Source: Opitutales bacterium (GTDB lineage Bacteria; Verrucomicrobiota; Verrucomicrobiia; Opitutales; Seribacteraceae). From it: a DNA stretch of 64,000 nucleotides. Made by a program: the position numbers and the translations under genes. The stretch lies in the NCBI GenBank assembly GCA_029254745.1, contig JAQWWZ010000033.1, positions 45,830-109,829 of the forward strand. The letters run 5' to 3'. Position 1 is the stretch's first letter. Each line of letters begins with the position of its first letter. The notes beneath the pieces were generated by a model that was not told the origin of the DNA, searched no databases, and saw nothing but the letters and a program-made list of their open reading frames with translations. Of this stretch, positions 34,263-41,436 are shown piece after piece.

Positions 34263-34652
34263 TTAAACTCTCCCTCTAATGGCTAAATTTAGTTCTTTAA
34301 TCGAACCACCTACAGCACCGCTGAGGTATTCGTAATTCAACGCATTACGATTCATCGCGAGCATTTCTTCATCAAGTTGCACAGTATTTCCATCCATTCG
34401 AACTGGCTTTGCTTGCCTGTCTTCAAGGCTACGGGGAAGAAGGGATTTGACCCTGCCAAAATCCTTACGATCCACTGCACGTCTAAGTTCCACGGAGAAA
34501 GTCTTTGGCAAATCTCTCCTTTTAAAACCTGGAGTTTCAACATTTGCCAAGTTGTTGGATAATGCTTCATGGCGCAAATGGGTAGCATCCAATAGCTTTT
34601 TGGAAACCAGATAGTTTTCTTGGGAGTATAAGTTGTCTAGAATAACAGCCAT
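34263..34652 (-). CDS. flgB: Proximal rod protein FlgB
   Basis: FlgB is a proximal rod protein and the first gene of the large flagellar operon. From the ATG at 34652 it reads MAVILDNLYSQENYLVSKKL, then HEALSNNLANVETPGFKRRD, then a C-terminus with LAMNRNALNYEYLSGAVGGS and IKELNLAIRGR. An upstream TTG at 34697 lies within the sigma-54 promoter and gives an unrelated N-terminus, so it was rejected. Length is 129 aa, normal for FlgB. A sigma-54 motif ends about 13 nt before this ATG. Confidence 0.94.
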   Translation of the reverse strand: MAVILDNLYSQENYLVSKKLLDATHLRHEALSNNLANVETPGFKRRDLPKTFSVELRRAVDRKDFGRVKSLLPRSLEDRQAKPVRMDGNTVQLDEEMLAMNRNALNYEYLSGAVGGSIKELNLAIRGRV

Positions 34653-34665
34653 TTGTGGCAAACAA

Positions 34666-34681
34666 TGCAAGGATTGCGCCA
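34666..34681 (-). promoter_or_regulatory. Sigma-54 (-24/-12) promoter of flgB operon
   Basis: The minus strand reads TGGCGCAATCCTTGCA, matching TGGCACG-N4-TTGCA at nearly all fixed positions, with GG and GC 10 nt apart. The predicted start site is near 34655, only about 3 nt before the flgB ATG. The rest of the 164-nt divergent gap (34653-34816) holds T-runs and an AGGTA/TACCT pair (34760-34787), but no other strong element. Confidence 0.78.
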
Positions 34682-34816
34682 AAAAAAAGAGGTACAATTT
34701 CAGGGTAATTCCTTTTTTTCGTGTTTCATTTGATTGAATTTGGACAGTTATTCACCTGCTAGGTAATTTTTTCCCCCCTGCAGTACCTAATTTTGTTGTC
34801 TGATTTTTTTTGATGA

Positions 34817-36415
34817 ATGATATTTGTTTTTCAAATGAAATCTCCAAATTTTGAAAACTGCCAAATATGGTTATGTCCAGAGGGTACTATTTTAAATTGC
34901 TCCGAGTCTTTTTCATCTTGGGTTGGGCGGAGTACACAGGAACTAGTTAACAAATCATTCCGTACCCTAATGACATCATTAAACCGATCATGGGGTATTC
35001 TATTGAAAAAAGGATTTCAGCAAGGCAACCTCGAGTGCTTTTTACCTTTTGATGATAATGATAGTAGTTCGTCTCTGGGAGTTTACTTAACATGCTTGAG
35101 TTCTCCAGGTTACACCATTCTATCTCTCTCCCCTGCCCTTGCCCCCCATGAAGACCTAAAGAAGGCATTTATGGGAGATCTGATGAATGACCCACGTGCT
35201 CTAGCTAATACTCTAATTCGCTTACAGAAGGCAGAAAGCCGTTTATCAGACTATATAAGTAATTTCCCAGGCATTTTTTTTACTCAAAGAACTGATTTAA
35301 CATTCAGTTATCTTTCTCGGGGGATCCAAAAACTTTTTCCAAAGGAATACAGAGAATTTTCGAGAAATGGTGGTTTGTTTGTGAGCAAAATTTTTGAACA
35401 AGATCGTGAACACTTTCACCACATGCTTTCGACAAACTCCAAAAAAGCTGAAACATTTAGTTTTAGTTATCGAGTGGAGTTGCCGCCTTCCGGACAACTT
35501 ATTTATTTACTGGATGTACGCACACCAATCTTGACCGCCACCAATCGTCTACTCGGGTATGATGGTGTTTTTATCGATATCACCCGTCAAGCTATCGCAG
35601 AGCATCGAGTTTCAAATTCAGTTTGGAGAGAAGGTCTAGCCACTCTCACAAATGGACTGGTGCATGACTTCAGCAATTTAATGGCAGGTATTTATTCGAT
35701 ATCAGAATTATATCATGGAATGGTGGAAAAAGATGACCCGATGGCAAATGGTCTAGGTCAAATACGAAAAAGTACGATGCAGGCACAGAAATTAGTCAGG
35801 AGAATCATTGACTTACATCGAGAAAAGCCTGCCACGAGGGCGATTCATGACATTCGCTTACTACTCAAAGATCAGATGGATTTGATTCAGATCATTATTC
35901 CGAGAAGTGCAAAAATAAAGACTGATTTTGGGAAAAAACCTCTCCCCGCCTTTCTTGAAGAGACTGGCTTTAGGCAAGTTGTTCTCAATCTTGCAATTAA
36001 TGCTCGAGATGCAATTCCAAGAAATGGCAAAATTAAGATCAATGCCCGAATAATTAAACAGGGAGATGTAATGATGGAAAACGCCTGGGGAGGTGATCGA
36101 GTAGCACCGGCAAGGGGAGCAGAGATTTCATTCAGTGATAATGGAGGAGGGGTTACAGCAGAAATTGCAGAGTATTTATTTGATCCCTTTTTTACCACTA
36201 AAGAGTCATCAAGTGGCTCAGGGTTTGGGCTTTATAACTCTAAGCTTTTTATCGAGGATCATAATGGTGAGATAGGTTTTACATCAACTCCTGGGCAAGG
36301 TTCTGTCTTTTACCTTTTTATCCCTTTCGCTTTAGTCGATGAAGATGAGGATGAAGAAATGCATGAGAAAACAGCAAAACGAGCGACTCGGGAATTTTCT
36401 AAAAAAAGAAAATAA
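34817..36415 (+). CDS. PAS-domain histidine kinase, HDF type, divergent from flgB
   Basis: A soluble two-component sensor kinase of 532 aa (526 if the ATG at 34835 is used). Residues ~10-110 and ~150-255 look like two PAS domains (the second contains YLLDVRTPILTATNRLLGYD, GVFIDITRQ). The H box is GLVHDFSNLMAGIYSI with the phospho-His at 283, of the HDF-N type seen in NtrB-like kinases. ATPase motifs follow: N box RQVVLNLAINARDAI, G1 FSDNGGG, F box LFDPFFTTK, G2 SSGSGFGLYNS. No membrane helix and no receiver domain. It is transcribed away from the sigma-54 flgB promoter; a role analogous to FlgS is inferred from context. No response regulator is in the window. Confidence 0.88.
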   Translation: MIFVFQMKSPNFENCQIWLCPEGTILNCSESFSSWVGRSTQELVNKSFRTLMTSLNRSWGILLKKGFQQGNLECFLPFDDNDSSSSLGVYLTCLSSPGYTILSLSPALAPHEDLKKAFMGDLMNDPRALANTLIRLQKAESRLSDYISNFPGIFFTQRTDLTFSYLSRGIQKLFPKEYREFSRNGGLFVSKIFEQDREHFHHMLSTNSKKAETFSFSYRVELPPSGQLIYLLDVRTPILTATNRLLGYDGVFIDITRQAIAEHRVSNSVWREGLATLTNGLVHDFSNLMAGIYSISELYHGMVEKDDPMANGLGQIRKSTMQAQKLVRRIIDLHREKPATRAIHDIRLLLKDQMDLIQIIIPRSAKIKTDFGKKPLPAFLEETGFRQVVLNLAINARDAIPRNGKIKINARIIKQGDVMMENAWGGDRVAPARGAEISFSDNGGGVTAEIAEYLFDPFFTTKESSSGSGFGLYNSKLFIEDHNGEIGFTSTPGQGSVFYLFIPFALVDEDEDEEMHEKTAKRATREFSKKRK

Positions 36416-36424
36416 GTAAGGACA

Positions 36425-36853
36425 TTAATCCTCAATTGGAACTACAACACCGTTCCGATAATGTATGATTGAGCGAATTTTATTTTGGTCATCATACAAA
36501 ATCATTTCACCGTGAAGAATCCCGTCGCTGTAGTTAGCCTCTACCCTAGATCCATCCTTGGATTTTAAAACGCTCAATCCATTAAGTTTACCATTTTTAT
36601 ATTTTTTGATTTTGGAAGCATTTAAATCACGAGTTTCCAGTATTCCCTCGAATCTATTCTTGGTATTACTATTAATTAAAATCGTTGAGTAATCCTTCTC
36701 GGTCTCCAATTCAAACTGACTTTCAAATTCCTCATCTGATCCCTGCCATGTGGCGGGAGATAAGTCTTGATTTTCACTGCTTTCTTCGGTTCCGCAATGC
36801 AACAGAAAAAAGAAAAAGCTAAGTATAAAAAGACGAAAGATTATGGTGATCAC
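36425..36853 (-). CDS. Small lipoprotein with MORN-like repeats
   Basis: The 142-aa product has a hydrophobic signal segment rich in Phe and a lipobox-like end LLHCG (Cys20; His at -1 is unusual). The C-terminal half contains MORN/YwqK-type beta hairpins: IKKYKNGKLNGLSVLKSKDG, VEANYSDGILHGEMILYDDQ, IIHYRNGVV. Such repeats occur in surface or periplasmic proteins of mixed function. It starts at GTG, overlapping the stop of the upstream fmdB-like gene by 4 nt, and converges with the histidine kinase gene (9-nt gap, no terminator seen). Function unknown. Confidence 0.72.
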   Translation of the reverse strand: MITIIFRLFILSFFFFLLHCGTEESSENQDLSPATWQGSDEEFESQFELETEKDYSTILINSNTKNRFEGILETRDLNASKIKKYKNGKLNGLSVLKSKDGSRVEANYSDGILHGEMILYDDQNKIRSIIHYRNGVVVPIED

Positions 36854-37413
36854 TTTTTAATAAAATCCACAAACTCGTATAATTTCGGGTCTCTGGTTAA
36901 CTTTTTGGTAAATGCTTTTTTTACCTTGGTGGGAGTTATGGAATCAACTTCTTCACCTGGAGCACCTTGCTCTTCGCCCAAGTCTCCCATTTGATCCTCT
37001 AATGCATTTGGGTCCATGCCCTCTTCAAGTTTTCTGACGACCTCCTCCATCTGATTATCCATTTTTTCACCAGTCAAATCGCACATTTTTCTCATTAAAG
37101 ATCCCATCTGCTTAGGGTCGGGGTTATCGTCGTCCATACCCGCCATTGAACTCTCAAGCTCCTTCATGACGACATTGGCTTGCTTTGGGTCCAGTCCGTC
37201 AAAAGGATTCCCTGCGTCCGGCTGACTTGGTTCTGCTATCTCATCATCTGTGCTGTCTGAATTGCCTGTAATAGAAAACGCAGACAAGAGTTTTTTCATT
37301 TTATTTTTTTTACCATCCGGACAAAGGGGGACTTTATCGGCAAATGATATAGATCTGGCAAAGAAAGAATAAATTTTATCGGTTGATGGGGAATAGAACT
37401 CGTAAATTGGCAT
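36850..37413 (-). CDS. FmdB-like protein lacking the zinc ribbon
   Basis: The 187-aa protein opens MPIYEFYSPSTDKIYSFFAR, the hallmark of the FmdB family of small putative regulatory zinc-ribbon proteins (MPiYEY.C..CG...). However, the first Cys pair is absent and the second is reduced to a lone LCPDG. The rest is acidic, Met-, Asp- and Gln-rich with helical stretches (ANVVMKELESSMAGMDDDNP; SLMRKMCDLTGEKMDNQMEE) and no known domain. It overlaps the downstream lipoprotein gene by 4 nt. Family membership is by N-terminal similarity only; function unknown. Confidence 0.65.
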   Translation of the reverse strand: MPIYEFYSPSTDKIYSFFARSISFADKVPLCPDGKKNKMKKLLSAFSITGNSDSTDDEIAEPSQPDAGNPFDGLDPKQANVVMKELESSMAGMDDDNPDPKQMGSLMRKMCDLTGEKMDNQMEEVVRKLEEGMDPNALEDQMGDLGEEQGAPGEEVDSITPTKVKKAFTKKLTRDPKLYEFVDFIKK

Positions 37414-37433
37414 TAGAATTGTCTGTTGGGTAA

Positions 37434-37452
37434 GATCTATGCTACATAGATC
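37434..37452. repeat. Perfect inverted repeat in divergent intergenic gap
   Basis: GATCTATG, a CTA spacer, then CATAGATC: an 8-bp perfect dyad with a 3-nt loop. It lies 20 nt upstream of the fmdB-like gene start and about 110 nt before the VanZ-like TTG. No T-run follows on either strand, so it is not an intrinsic terminator; an operator is possible. Confidence 0.5.
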
Positions 37453-37544
37453 ATATCATAAATGGCAGCAAATCCTTCTCGGTCAAGATCGCAATCTCTA
37501 GGAATCGGTTCGATTACTTTATTGCTATCTTTTACACATTTATA

Positions 37545-37928
37545 TTGCAGGGACTTACTGGTATTCCCCAGCCGGCATATTTAGAAAAAGTAAACGCTAA
37601 CGAAATGCTTGTACTTTTCGCAAGTGAGATTTTTGATTATCCCTTTTGGCTACAAGACTTAAGTCATTTCCCCCTATTCTTTATTTTTTCTTGGCTCTGG
37701 GCAAGGTGCTTGGGACCGATTGACAGATCATCTTGGAAATCTAGTGGCTGCCTGGTAATAACTTGTCTAGGTTACTCTATTGCCAACGAAATAACCCAGT
37801 TCTTCATTCCGAACCGATTTCCTTCCCCCGGAGATTTGTTAATGAACATACTTGGCTCAGCGACAAGCCTTTATCTCCACAGGCACTATTGCTTAAAATT
37901 TACCAAAGCTAAGCACAAACCAAATTAA
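37545..37928 (+). CDS. VanZ-like membrane protein, start uncertain
   Basis: The product has the VanZ-type pattern: LQDLSHFPLFFIFSWLWARC (usual form DK..HF..f...), then YSIANEITQFFIPNRFPSPG DLLMNILGSA split as the E..Q.f.p.R..s..D...N..G motif. VanZ family members are small integral membrane proteins, some linked to glycopeptide tolerance; most are of unknown role. The first standard start in frame is TTG at 37545 (127 aa), but the frame stays open back to 37434 and encodes a good membrane helix (FDYFIAIFYTFILQGLTG) upstream, which VanZ proteins normally have. The true start may be non-canonical or a frameshift may separate it from the ATG at 37462. It converges with the M48 gene (4-nt overlap). 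Confidence 0.65.
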   Translation: MQGLTGIPQPAYLEKVNANEMLVLFASEIFDYPFWLQDLSHFPLFFIFSWLWARCLGPIDRSSWKSSGCLVITCLGYSIANEITQFFIPNRFPSPGDLLMNILGSATSLYLHRHYCLKFTKAKHKPN

Positions 37929-39190
37929 GACTTCAGTGCATTTTCCCGCTCCATGATAGTGGGATGTGAGTAATGAAAAGCAGATATCCACTTGTGAGGA
38001 AGTGGGTAGGTTAAATTTTCTTTGTAAAGTTTTCGTAAGGCTCGAACCAAGGGCAGATGACTTCCCATTATTTCCTTCGCAAAGTTGTCTGCTTCATATT
38101 CATGCTTTCTAGACAGCAAGTTACTGATGGGACTAAACCAATAAGTAATATAACCTAAGGTTAAAGATAAAAGTACGAGTACAGAACACAGGGAACCGTG
38201 CAGTTCATTTGGGAATTGAGCAGACTTGTAAATCCATGAGCTAGACAGTGCAAAAGCTATGAGACCAAAGATACACAAACCAGTTACAAAAGAAATGAGG
38301 AGTTTTTTGGGAATGTGACCTTTAATGTAGTGACCTACCTCGTGTGCTAAAACAGCCTCAATTTCCTCAGGTTCCATTTGCTTAATAAGTGTGTCGTATA
38401 ATACAATTCTCCGAAATTTACCAAAGCCTGTGAAGAAAGCGTTCGAATGCCCAGATCTTTTACTTCCGTCAATAACTTCGATGGTCTTGGCGTGAAAGCC
38501 ACTTTTTTCAGCAAGGGCAGCAAGTCTCTCCTTGAGTTCACCATCCTCAAGGGGGCTGAGTTTGTTAAATAATGGGAGGATTAGTTTTGGCCACAATACC
38601 ATCATAATCAACTGAATACTGAAAAATACACAAAACGAAATAACCCACCAAAAGTCAGGAAAAATAATAGAGCATTCTCGGTATAAGAAAATAAGTAATG
38701 ATAAAAGTGAACAACCCAGCAGAAGACCGATTCCAACTCCTTTAATTTTATCTGTTACCCAAAGTTTCATTGTCGATTTGTTAAATCCATACTTCTCTTC
38801 CAATACAAATTGACTGTACCAATCCAGTGGTATTTGAGGGATTTGTAGCAAAAACAGAAATATACAGGTAATGAACGCACTTTCCCATACTCCCACATGA
38901 ATAGATGTACTGAATTCCTGAAAATACCATGGCATGAAAATCAGAAAAATGGGAAGGAATACAATGAAGTTAAAAATTTCCTCAAAGTTTGAAAAGCGTG
39001 ATTTCTCCACCGAATAGTTGGATGTTTTATTCCAGGTTTCACCATCCATGATACTTGTTATTCCTGCGGGAGGCTTGGGCTGTAAATGTTTAATTTTGCT
39101 CTGGTTTTTCCCCTTGAGAATGAGCTGGCAAATAAGCTGTAAAAACGCGGCTGATAATATAAAAATTTGAAAGGATGACATCGCTCTCAT
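37925..39190 (-). CDS. M48 family (Ste24/CAAX protease-like) membrane metallopeptidase
   Basis: A zinc metallopeptidase embedded in the inner membrane. The 421-aa protein has several membrane helices before and after the catalytic site, the zinc motif AVLAHEVGHYIKGH (HExxH), and a downstream glutamate ligand in HEYEADNFAKEIMG. The stretch LPLFNKLSPLEDGELKERLA, LAEKSGFHAKTIEVIDGSKR, SGHSNAFFTGFGKFRRIVLY is typical of Ste24-type M48A enzymes (N-A-F-x-x-G-F). Length is also that of the Ste24 group rather than the shorter HtpX group. The ATG at 39190 was preferred over the TTG at 39199. It diverges from xseB. Confidence 0.9.
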   Translation of the reverse strand: MRAMSSFQIFILSAAFLQLICQLILKGKNQSKIKHLQPKPPAGITSIMDGETWNKTSNYSVEKSRFSNFEEIFNFIVFLPIFLIFMPWYFQEFSTSIHVGVWESAFITCIFLFLLQIPQIPLDWYSQFVLEEKYGFNKSTMKLWVTDKIKGVGIGLLLGCSLLSLLIFLYRECSIIFPDFWWVISFCVFFSIQLIMMVLWPKLILPLFNKLSPLEDGELKERLAALAEKSGFHAKTIEVIDGSKRSGHSNAFFTGFGKFRRIVLYDTLIKQMEPEEIEAVLAHEVGHYIKGHIPKKLLISFVTGLCIFGLIAFALSSSWIYKSAQFPNELHGSLCSVLVLLSLTLGYITYWFSPISNLLSRKHEYEADNFAKEIMGSHLPLVRALRKLYKENLTYPLPHKWISAFHYSHPTIMERENALKS

Positions 39191-39265
39191 TATGAACAAT
39201 CTTCTTACTTTGTCGAACGGATTAGGTTTGTTTCCAAGATTGATTTAAACAAAAAGAACGCTAGT

Positions 39266-39526
39266 ATGCGAACCATGACACAAACTGACCAACTTAACAC
39301 GGGAGACGACTCTTTATCTTTTGAAGATGCAATACAGTCATTGGAAGATATTGTCTTAGGTTTAGAGGAAGGTGACGTGGAACTTGACTCCTTAGTGGTA
39401 GAGTACAAAAAAGGGGTTAAGCTGCTAAACTACTGCCGTGGAAAGGTGGAGGCAGCAGAAGTTATTCTTAGAGAAGTAAGTGATACAAAACCAATGCCCA
39501 CAGGAAATATTTCTGATGACAGATAG
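39266..39526 (+). CDS. xseB: Exodeoxyribonuclease VII small subunit XseB
   Basis: XseB is the small subunit of exonuclease VII, which degrades single-stranded DNA. The 86-aa protein has the core SFEDAIQSLEDIVLGLEEGD, VELDSLVVEYKKGVKLLNYC, then a short helix ending EAAEVILREV, the family pattern (fEeal..Le.iv..LE.g.l.Le.s...ye.G..L...C). It overlaps the start of dxs by 11 nt, a frequent pairing (xseB with isoprenoid genes). The large subunit is not in the window. A Met at residue 4 is an alternative start. Confidence 0.95.
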   Translation: MRTMTQTDQLNTGDDSLSFEDAIQSLEDIVLGLEEGDVELDSLVVEYKKGVKLLNYCRGKVEAAEVILREVSDTKPMPTGNISDDR

Positions 39527-41435
39527 CACTATTTTGGCAGGGATAAAGTCCCCAAGCGACCTGAGGGACTTATCGTCATCGGACATACAATCACTTTCGG
39601 CTGAAATAAGAGAGAGAATTATTCATTCCACATCAATCAACGGTGGTCATGTGGGACCAAACCTGGGCGTAGTTGAACTGACCCTTGCTTTGCATCTGGC
39701 ATTTGATTCCCCTCGTGATTCGTTTTGCTGGGATGTTTCTCATCAAGGATATGTCCATAAGTTGCTAACCGGGAGGACTGATGAACGATTTGACAAAATA
39801 AGAAGTTCGGATGGCTACAGCGGCTTTCTTTCACGCGATGAAAGCGAGCATGATGCCTATGGTGCCGGGCATGCAGGAACTGCTGTATCCGCTGCACTTG
39901 GGATGTGTATGGCAAGAGATCTGAACGGGAGTGGTGAACATGTTGTCGCGATTGCAGGAGATGCTGCATTTACCTGTGGAATTACGCTGGAAGCCCTGAA
40001 CAACATCGCTTGCTCTACTAAGAAATTCATTCTGGTGCTTAATGATAATGAGTGGTCGATTGCTAAAAATGTCGGCGCATTCTCGAAGTATTTCAATGAG
40101 TTGATTGCTAACCCCGTATACAACAAGATTCACAAGGACGCAGAAGCTTTTCTGTCGGCGATGCCAGGGGGGAAGTCGTTAATGAAATTTGTATCCAAAG
40201 CTAAACGCGACACCAAGGATCTTCTTGCCCCGTCAAGTATATTTGAAAAACTTGGGATCAGGTATTTAGGACCCATTGATGGCCATGATATAGACTCGCT
40301 TGTTCACTTTTTCGAATTCGCAAAACAGTCAGATGAACCCATCGTTTTACATGTGTTGACTGAAAAAGGCAGAGGGTACCCGGTTGCCCTCAAGGAGCCA
40401 GAGAAATGGCACGGTTCTGGTCCCTTTAACAAAGAAACAGGTTTGATGGCAAACTCTCCTGTTGGTTCTCCCCCCAAATACCAAGATGTGTTTGGGAACG
40501 CCCTATCCCTGATCGCAACCTCTGATGATCGAGTAGTAGGCATAACTGCTGCGATGCCAAGTGGTACCGGATTAGATTCTTTCCAGGAGAATTTCCCCGG
40601 GCGTTTTTTTGATGTTGGTATTGCCGAAGAGCACGCGGTGCTCCTTGCTGCGGGGATGGCCTGTAAAGGTCTCCGACCAGTGTGTGCGATCTATTCGACT
40701 TTCTTGCAGCGTGCTTTTGATCCCATCGTTCACGATGTGTGCCTGCAAAACCTACCTGTCACATTTTGCCTCGACCGAGCCGGGTTGTCTCCCAATGATG
40801 GGCCTACTCACCACGGCCTTTTCGACATTTCATATTTAAGCTGCATCCCCAATGCCGTCATTATGCAACCCAGGCATGAAAATGAATTGCAGGATATGCT
40901 ATACACCTCAATCAATCATGGGGGGCCTGCTTTCATTCGTTATCCCAGAGGTAATGCTTTAGGTGTCCCGATCTCATCGACTCCCGTTTCTTTAGACATC
41001 GGTAAAGCTGAGGTTATCGAAGAAGGCACACTCGGTTCTATCTGGGCCATTGGTGACTTTGTGCAAGAAGCATTGGCAATAAATCAGAAGTTTTTTGAGA
41101 AGTTTGAGTCGAAATTTTCTGTTGTAAATGCAAGGTTTATAAAACCTCTCGACACTCATTTACTTTTAGAGCATGCGAAGCAATTTGACCATATTGTCAC
41201 CATTGAAGATGGAGTGCTCAAAGGAGGATTGGGCTCATCGATTTCAGAGTTTTTAAGTGATAATAGATTAAATACCAAAGTTAAAAGATTTGGCTGGCCT
41301 GACGAATTTATTTCCCACGGCAACTCTGTATCGCAACTCAGGAAACTGCACCATCTAGATGCCGACTCTATCTTTGAAGCGATTAGGGAAGAGGTATCGT
41401 ACAAGTTAAATGTGGATAAACAACTGGTCTCCTAG
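39516..41435 (+). CDS. dxs: 1-deoxy-D-xylulose-5-phosphate synthase
   Basis: Dxs condenses pyruvate and glyceraldehyde 3-phosphate (thiamine diphosphate-dependent) in the first step of the MEP isoprenoid route. The ATG at 39516 gives 639 aa (MTDSTILAGIKSPSDLRDLS); the upstream GTG at 39480 is within xseB. Key motifs: GGHVGPNLGVVELTLALHLA, WDVSHQGYVHKLLTGRTDER, thiamine site GDAAFTCGITLEALNNIA (GDGA usual), the catalytic glutamate in VGIAEEHAVLLAAGMA, YSTFLQRAFDPIVHDVC, and DRAGLSPNDGPTHHG. Small departures from the commonest residues (SHQG for GHQA, GDAA for GDGA) suggest a divergent branch; function is still likely. Confidence 0.93.
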   Translation: MTDSTILAGIKSPSDLRDLSSSDIQSLSAEIRERIIHSTSINGGHVGPNLGVVELTLALHLAFDSPRDSFCWDVSHQGYVHKLLTGRTDERFDKIRSSDGYSGFLSRDESEHDAYGAGHAGTAVSAALGMCMARDLNGSGEHVVAIAGDAAFTCGITLEALNNIACSTKKFILVLNDNEWSIAKNVGAFSKYFNELIANPVYNKIHKDAEAFLSAMPGGKSLMKFVSKAKRDTKDLLAPSSIFEKLGIRYLGPIDGHDIDSLVHFFEFAKQSDEPIVLHVLTEKGRGYPVALKEPEKWHGSGPFNKETGLMANSPVGSPPKYQDVFGNALSLIATSDDRVVGITAAMPSGTGLDSFQENFPGRFFDVGIAEEHAVLLAAGMACKGLRPVCAIYSTFLQRAFDPIVHDVCLQNLPVTFCLDRAGLSPNDGPTHHGLFDISYLSCIPNAVIMQPRHENELQDMLYTSINHGGPAFIRYPRGNALGVPISSTPVSLDIGKAEVIEEGTLGSIWAIGDFVQEALAINQKFFEKFESKFSVVNARFIKPLDTHLLLEHAKQFDHIVTIEDGVLKGGLGSSISEFLSDNRLNTKVKRFGWPDEFISHGNSVSQLRKLHHLDADSIFEAIREEVSYKLNVDKQLVS

Positions 41436-41436
41436 C

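Noticed and set aside
34656..34671. Plus-strand TGGCAAACAATGCA as a sigma-54 promoter for the histidine kinase gene
   Set aside because: GG and GC are 8 nt apart instead of 10, so sigma-54 would not recognise it; the perfect motif on the other strand explains the similarity.
34653..34697. Longer FlgB from a TTG at 34697
   Set aside because: It would begin upstream of the sigma-54 start site and adds residues unlike any FlgB N-terminus; the ATG at 34652 aligns with the family.
36416..36424. Terminator between the convergent kinase and lipoprotein genes
   Set aside because: Only 9 nt, with no GC-rich hairpin or T-run nearby.
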